This document shows, piece by piece, positions 58,795 to 64,000 of a DNA stretch of 64,000 nt. The stretch is from Astrothelium macrocarpum (Eukaryota; Ascomycota; Dothideomycetes; Trypetheliales; Trypetheliaceae). The stretch covers positions 186,001 through 250,000 of the forward strand of contig JAGEMR010000017.1 in the NCBI GenBank assembly GCA_021030915.1, written 5' to 3'. The translations under genes were made by a program, and so were the position numbers. The first letter of the stretch is position 1, and each line of letters opens with the position of its first letter. A model generated the notes under the pieces. The model made no database searches. It had not been told where the DNA came from and worked only from the letters and a program-made list of their open reading frames with translations.

Positions 58795-59471
58795 GATGTA
58801 CTAAGGATAAATGATAATGGAATGAACATGCACACTCAAGAGATGAATTAGAGGAGTTTGAAAGGCAAAGAAAGGCGGTTGACACGCTTTGTACAATTTA
58901 AATGAAGTAGACGCCGGAATAGAATAAAGAAACATCAGCCGGGTCGTCTGCGCCACATCAAAACTTCCATTCTCATGCATGTTTATTACGAAGCTCGCAA
59001 TTTGTTCCATGACGCCTTCCGACCCAGTACCACTATCCGAGGGTGCTCGGGTGTTGATTTACGGTCTCGAAGAGGGCTGAACTCAGCTGTTCGGGATTTG
59101 ATTCACGGCCCGATTAGGCGTAGCCTTTTAGGCAAACGAATCGCACGGAGCTCCGGAGTAACAAAACATCTCACTCGCCGTCCCGACGATTGTGGGTCTT
59201 GCGCCAATCGTATTTTCAGCAGGCAATGTCGCAAGAATTATCGATCGGAGTGAAGTTTCATGTGCTCATCTATGTACGCATGCATGCATGCCTACTTGCC
59301 ACGTTCCAGCCTTATCTATCCCTTGCAAGGACGATTACCACCGCGACTAATTACACCGCTGAATCGATCCATTAACATGCCAATAATATCTTACAATCCA
59401 AGTAACCTGAACCAGTAGAAACAAGTCCTAGGAGCTCCATCACCTCTGACTTTTCAAGACTCTCTATCTTT
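58795..59471. other. Spacer, nothing recognised
   Basis: This 0.7-kb stretch between the start of the second MFS gene and the stop of the regulator gene should hold the MFS promoter. Confidence 0.45.
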
Positions 59472-62132
59472 TCAAGATTCATTAAAGTTTTGCGGTGGTG
59501 CAAATTCTATATCTTCCATTAGGCTTTCGCCCTGAAATTCGTCTATAAACGATTCCCATTGCCTCCAGGCGTTAACCGCATTGTATGGTCCTGAGGTCTC
59601 CGCGTTTGCGCACAACCAAGGGTCCCAATTAAATGCTTCCTGTGGAATAGTAGTCTCTATCGCTAAATTGGGTATCCCCATGGACTGAGTGAATGGCACG
59701 GCCGTGGGCGGTCCAAAATTATCCCTTGTAGCTATTGCTGGTGTAGAAGAGGGGCTGACCTGGCTGATGTTGAACGAGTTTGTACGACTTGCTTGCGCGG
59801 CCGCGTCTCGCTCTTTTTGAAGCACACCTTGTCGAACTTTTCTTGCTTTGGTCATGAGTTTGCGAATTGGTTGCCATCTCATTCCCCGGCTTGAGTCTGC
59901 AATGTCCCTTGCAACGATATTGTAGTAGAGCTCCGCGATTCTCCATGCTCGCTCCACCAGGGGACCCTCGGTTTGGGTACATAGCTCGGCCAGAGTGATT
60001 GCCAGAGGGTGCCATTGAACATAATTAGCGGTAAGCCACTTGATCTGGGTGACCATAGGGTTCTGGTAGAGGACAGAATGATGTTCCAAAAGCTCAACAG
60101 ATAGTGTTAAAACGTTTGGACGATCTTCAGGAGGAACGACAATTTCTTCCTGAACGAGCGGGCGATATATGGTAAGCCATAGTGTTGCTATGATGTTATT
60201 GGCTACCATTATTGTGACTCGAGGGAGATATTCGGGTTTATTGCAATGCTGTAAATACCGTTGATTGATTCGTTGTTGGGTCGTACGAACTAATTCTTTC
60301 CGGCGCTCCCAAGCATTCTCTGATCCTATTCGCACTCCACCGCGATCATCAGGTAGCACGAAATTGAGTTCTCTGTATGTCAGGTAGCCTTCTTTACACA
60401 TAAGACTAAACAGGCGTCAGTCTAAAAACAAATGTTTGTCTGGGGTAGCAGTTGGTACCTGAATGTCATATCTGTGAACTCCTCCCGCTCTGATACTTCT
60501 TCCGGGCCGCCAAGCCAAATATCGGCATCGTTTATGTGCAAGGGCAACCTCGTGTTGAAGCTGCCCTTAATGATCATTAAATCAGATCCGCGATCCATGG
60601 CAAGGCCTGAATCCACCACACAAAGTATCCACCAGAGTCTTCGTCGCATCTCAGCTTGAAACCGGGGGACTCCAGTGTAGCAGCTGTTTTTGTGTAGGCC
60701 AAGTGCATGGGCAATCCGCACAGCAATGCTGCAGATCTAGTAAGTCACACGACGACGGCTTATATTGGGGTAAAGGAGTCTTACCCAATGAGCGTCCAGG
60801 AAAAGCGAGACTTGTCGTAGGAACGAGTCGAGGTCTTCAACTTTGGTGTCAGCCTCCAAAATCCGTTTCTTCAAAGGCTTCAAATTGGGGACGTCTTACA
60901 ATGAATAAGACCAGGGCTTGTAGTACTGACAAATCGACTGTATTGATGAAGTCCGCCCTCACTAAAGCAACCTCGATGCAGCGTCGGAAGTTACTTAAAA
61001 GCTGAGTTCTAGGCGCACCTATGCGTTGCATGCATTCCGCATCAGTCAAACTATTAGTTGCAGCGTGAAACACAGCAAATTTCAAAGCATCTAAACCTCT
61101 TACTCCCGGGCTACAGTCCAGCGTTGGCGTCTCTCCCCGCAGATAACGGGTCAAGGAAGGTCCATGGAGCATATTGCAAACTGAATGTACATTGCTTAGA
61201 TAAACTTCGCAGAGCTCAACAACTTGTGCGCGTGGTGGATATTGTAAAGCTCCGGGGGTGACCGTCAATCCTTCTGGACCGCAGAGAACCCAAGCGGACT
61301 CATCATAGGCGGCGAGTTGGCTTAGAGAATCCGAAGAGGGTGTGGCACGCTGGTCTTCAAAATCTTCTTCATCATCATCTTCGTCATCCAGTGATTGGTT
61401 GCCAAGAAGATATCGAAGGCCGTTGATCTCAATAGAGGTCAGCATCGCTACAGGCGTCATAGTCAAATGTATTCCATAGATTTATTACACTTACCTCGTC
61501 GGAGATGGTAATCCAGAACGGAGCACTTGTGTTTTCCTTTGCTGGGGGTTCCGCGGAGGTGGCTTGGTCGGAGGATTTTTGTGGCGCATTGAAATCATAT
61601 GATGGTGCGGAGCTTTGCGTTGTAGTCTGTGGAAGGAAATCAGCAAGGTGTCCTTGATAAATTAAAAAACAAATCGGAAAGGCAAATCGGAAAGGTATGG
61701 CTCGTTAAGGAAGAGAGTTTTGAAGAAAAACAGCAGATTTGTCAAAGACTAGGAAAAAAAGTAATACTTTTGAGCATTGCAACTTACACTTATATCCGCG
61801 CTTTGCAAACTCGGCAATGTTGTTTTAGAAGCATCCTCGCCCTCAAGATCTTTTACGAGGTTCTCGAGCTTTGCTATTCGTTGAAGAAGCTCAGAGTCCT
61901 TCTTCCGGCGACCCCCTTGCCTTCCTCTTGGAAGCCTTGAGGGAGCCGAATACACGCATTCTGCACCAGCGCGTTGACATGGAGAACATGGATTGCCTCT
62001 GTCGCATTTGACCTTTCGCTTTCTGCACAAATGACAGCTGGGTGTCGTTAACTGTCGTCGACTGCTGTCGCGATCTCCAGAGCCCGCACTAGTGGACGAA
62101 CCCTGCTCTGCACTACTAATTCCTGCACTCAT
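59472..62132 (-). CDS. Zn2Cys6 transcription factor with fungal-specific regulatory domain
   Basis: Six exons (62132-61788, 61626-61495, 61427-60900, 60840-60785, 60728-60459, 60405-59472) keep frame and give 754 aa. The DNA-binding cluster is CHLCRKRKVKCDRGNPCSPC plus QRAGAEC, with Cys at 33, 36, 43, 49, 52 and 59 in the standard C-x2-C-x6-C-x5-C-x2-C-x6-C spacing. A linker and a short coiled region (ELLQRIAKLENLVKDLEGED) follow, suited to dimerisation. The middle domain (PF04082) shows LQALVLFI, FSWTLIGIAVRIAHALGLHK and RRRLWWILCVVDSGLAMDRG, then SFNTRLPLHINDAD. Pathway-specific regulators of fungal metabolite clusters, such as UstR, are of this class. It is a candidate regulator of the oxidase locus, about 10 kb away from it. 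Confidence 0.88.
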
Positions 62133-63646
62133 GGGAAGGGAAAGATTGATAAGGTACAAGCAACGATGTACTCAAAGTCGACAGACCGGTGACGGCTTGA
62201 CAGCTCAAGTTTCATCCCCACAGCTCAAGTACCGTCTGATATCTGCATCCAGAAGCAGATCTGATTACAGATCCTTTACTCGGGAATAGAGTGACTCTTC
62301 GCGCATGATGCAGGGCTGTCTTAGTCTAGATTGCTGGCTTGTTGGAGCTGAAACGTACTGAGGTCATAGTGAATAGACGATTCCCTGCCGACCCCGGATA
62401 CGGCTGAATGCCTTTTCCGTTTCTTTCTGTTGGTGCGAGCGCTAGTACAGTAAGCAGCCAAGTGAGAGCGAAGGCAGCAGCAGTGGTTTCGTGGTCCTCG
62501 AAATGGGGAAATTGCGAGCCTATCGGCTTAGAATGCTCGCCATTCCGAGAAGACTAGTGAGCTAATTTGCCGCTACATGAGTGCTGCCGAGAGCAGTCTG
62601 GAACAATTTCCTTGAATTCCAGGTTTGAAGGCTGATGACTAACACACGGCCAAATTTGGATCATGCCAATGTGCTTACATCACCAGGCCAAGGAACGCAC
62701 CAGTCATATTTCATCATGTGAAGCAAATAGAACGCCGTCAGGATAGATCACTAAAAACCAAACCTAAGATATTTGAGCGATGACAAAAGTCAAGAAATCT
62801 CGTATAGAATGGGATGATTTCGGTAATCAGAAGCTTCATTCTGATATCTTGGACTTATTTTGCACGTATCAACGCATGTCCTGCTCTGCTAACCAGCGCG
62901 TTAAATTGTAAACTTTGTTTGACTACTCCGTAGGCAAGATATCAATGAATTACGTAGTGATCATTGTACACCACTGGAGAAGCGGATTTCGCAACTGCAC
63001 GTGTTCTCTACAGCATCCAGCAAATGTTTCATATCCTCTAGTAGTCGCTCTCTACCGTATCTACATGATAGAGAATTTTCTAGGGAAGCCATTCCCACTA
63101 CTCACACTAGTCTCTCTCAAATGCGAAATTTTGCCATTTCCAATGTAATGAGAGTCTCCATTAACTCTAATGCTTCCTCCAAATATATCCAGGCCAAAGT
63201 CGCAGCGAATATGCTACATAATATTGCTCTTTTTTAGATTCGCCAAGATATTTCAAAGCTGAGTTTTGGCTGTGACATCATCACGCTGAAGACCAAAGAT
63301 GTTATGGAACGGCGAGACCAGTACCTTTACGGAGGAATGGTGAGGATCTGTTTGGATAATTCCTTTTCCGCAGAACATTAAGAAATTGCGTGCTGTAGGG
63401 GAATGATCGGGAATGGCTCGGCGGAGGCTGGCAAAAGTCTTGATGGTAGAATAGCTTTTCAGAAACCGAGACCCATGTTGCTTTCTCTGTAAGAATCGAA
63501 TTGAGTCGAGTCTTCAGAATCCCGCGTTACGAGATCTGTTTCATTTGTAAATGTCCCTCCACGCCACTGCGACGTAGGATAATGTGTGTTCTCGCCAACG
63601 GGATGATTCCTTGCGGCTAAAAGTCCCTTTGCTGAATTTGAAAGGC
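62133..63646. other. Intergenic, 1.5 kb, nothing recognised
   Basis: Contains the promoter of the regulator. Only short ORFs without recognisable content. Confidence 0.45.
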
Positions 63647-64000
63647 TTAATACCAATCATTGCTAACTTCGCTGCGTTTCTCACCTTTTGGATTCAGGCT
63701 CAACACCCTCTTCAGAAAGAGGTGATTGCTGACTTCTGATTCAAACGTGCCTGATATTGTTCTTTTGCCAACGACCTCGAAAGAGTCGTATCGCTCCTCA
63801 TTTTCGCCGTTACAGGCCGCCCATTCTGGATTGAATGGTGATGTGCCATCCCCAAGGTCGCACCATCGAGTAACAACAATGGCATGTTTGAAACCTATTT
63901 GACCTTGAGTTCTATCTTCAATCATCTTCAACTCAATAAGATACTCCGTTGGGCATTCGGGACAGCGTCTTATATCCCTACAGTCTTCGCAAGTCTTGCC
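63647..64000 (-). CDS. C-terminal part of a fungal F-box-type protein, cut by the window edge
   Basis: The minus-strand reading enters from the right edge with a Cys-rich segment (CEDCRDIRRCPECPTEYLIE), then HAIVVTRWCDLGDGTSPFNP followed by EWA, and stops at 63647. The combination of CPECxTEY and VTRW-DLG-G-SP--PEW is known from the C-terminal part of many uncharacterised fungal proteins with an N-terminal F-box. The N-terminal half lies outside the window, so the start and the F-box itself are not seen. Confidence 0.6.
   Translation of the reverse strand, partial: GKTCEDCRDIRRCPECPTEYLIELKMIEDRTQGQIGFKHAIVVTRWCDLGDGTSPFNPEWAACNGENEERYDSFEVVGKRTISGTFESEVSNHLFLKRVLSLNPKGEKRSEVSNDWY

Overview
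The window looks like nuclear DNA of a filamentous ascomycete (Pezizomycotina; a Leotiomycete would fit, but that is inference). Genes are split by short GT-AG introns, mostly 47-130 bp, usually with a CTRAY-like branch point. The protein families are typical of moulds: DUF6594, PIR and GPI wall proteins, UstYa/DUF3328, SAT4/PTH11-type rhodopsin-domain proteins, a Helo-like N-terminal domain and Zn2Cys6 regulators. Exon borders below were set by hand; the joined exons of each multi-exon model keep frame unless stated.

Left part (0-22 kb) is mostly housekeeping or conserved genes: a Gfd2-like exonuclease-fold protein, a DUF6594 membrane protein, a long mitochondrial-type Ser/Thr-rich protein, a hotdog thioesterase, a PNS1 choline-transporter-like protein, a long fungal-N-terminal-domain protein broken by one apparent frameshift, and an ethanolamine kinase.

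22-28 kb is disturbed DNA: an 80-bp minisatellite, a 101-bp repeat lying inside the predicted intron of a small unrecognised spliced gene, three CArG-like palindromes and a decayed SRPK-like kinase pseudogene.

28-36 kb is a cell-surface block: a PIR-type wall protein, a conserved small protein with a membrane segment, a Cys-rich secreted protein, and a 1120-aa repeat-bearing, probably GPI-anchored protein.

38-49.4 kb is the most interesting part. A membrane-anchored tyrosinase, a small secreted peptide gene with one Tyr near its C terminus, two UstYa-family genes each with two HxxHC motifs, a rhodopsin-domain membrane protein and a flavin monooxygenase sit together. Two DHA1-type MFS transporters and a Zn2Cys6 regulator follow to 62.1 kb. 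This parallels the ustiloxin-type (dikaritin) RiPP gene set: precursor, UstYa/UstYb oxidative cyclases, UstQ tyrosinase, flavin monooxygenases, transporter, regulator. The inferred scheme is that the peptide enters the secretory pathway, is hydroxylated and cyclised by the membrane-bound oxidases, and the product is exported. The precursor call is a hypothesis. A conserved 150-aa protein and an F-box protein between the transporters may be bystanders. A gene cut by the right edge resembles the C-terminal part of fungal F-box-type proteins.
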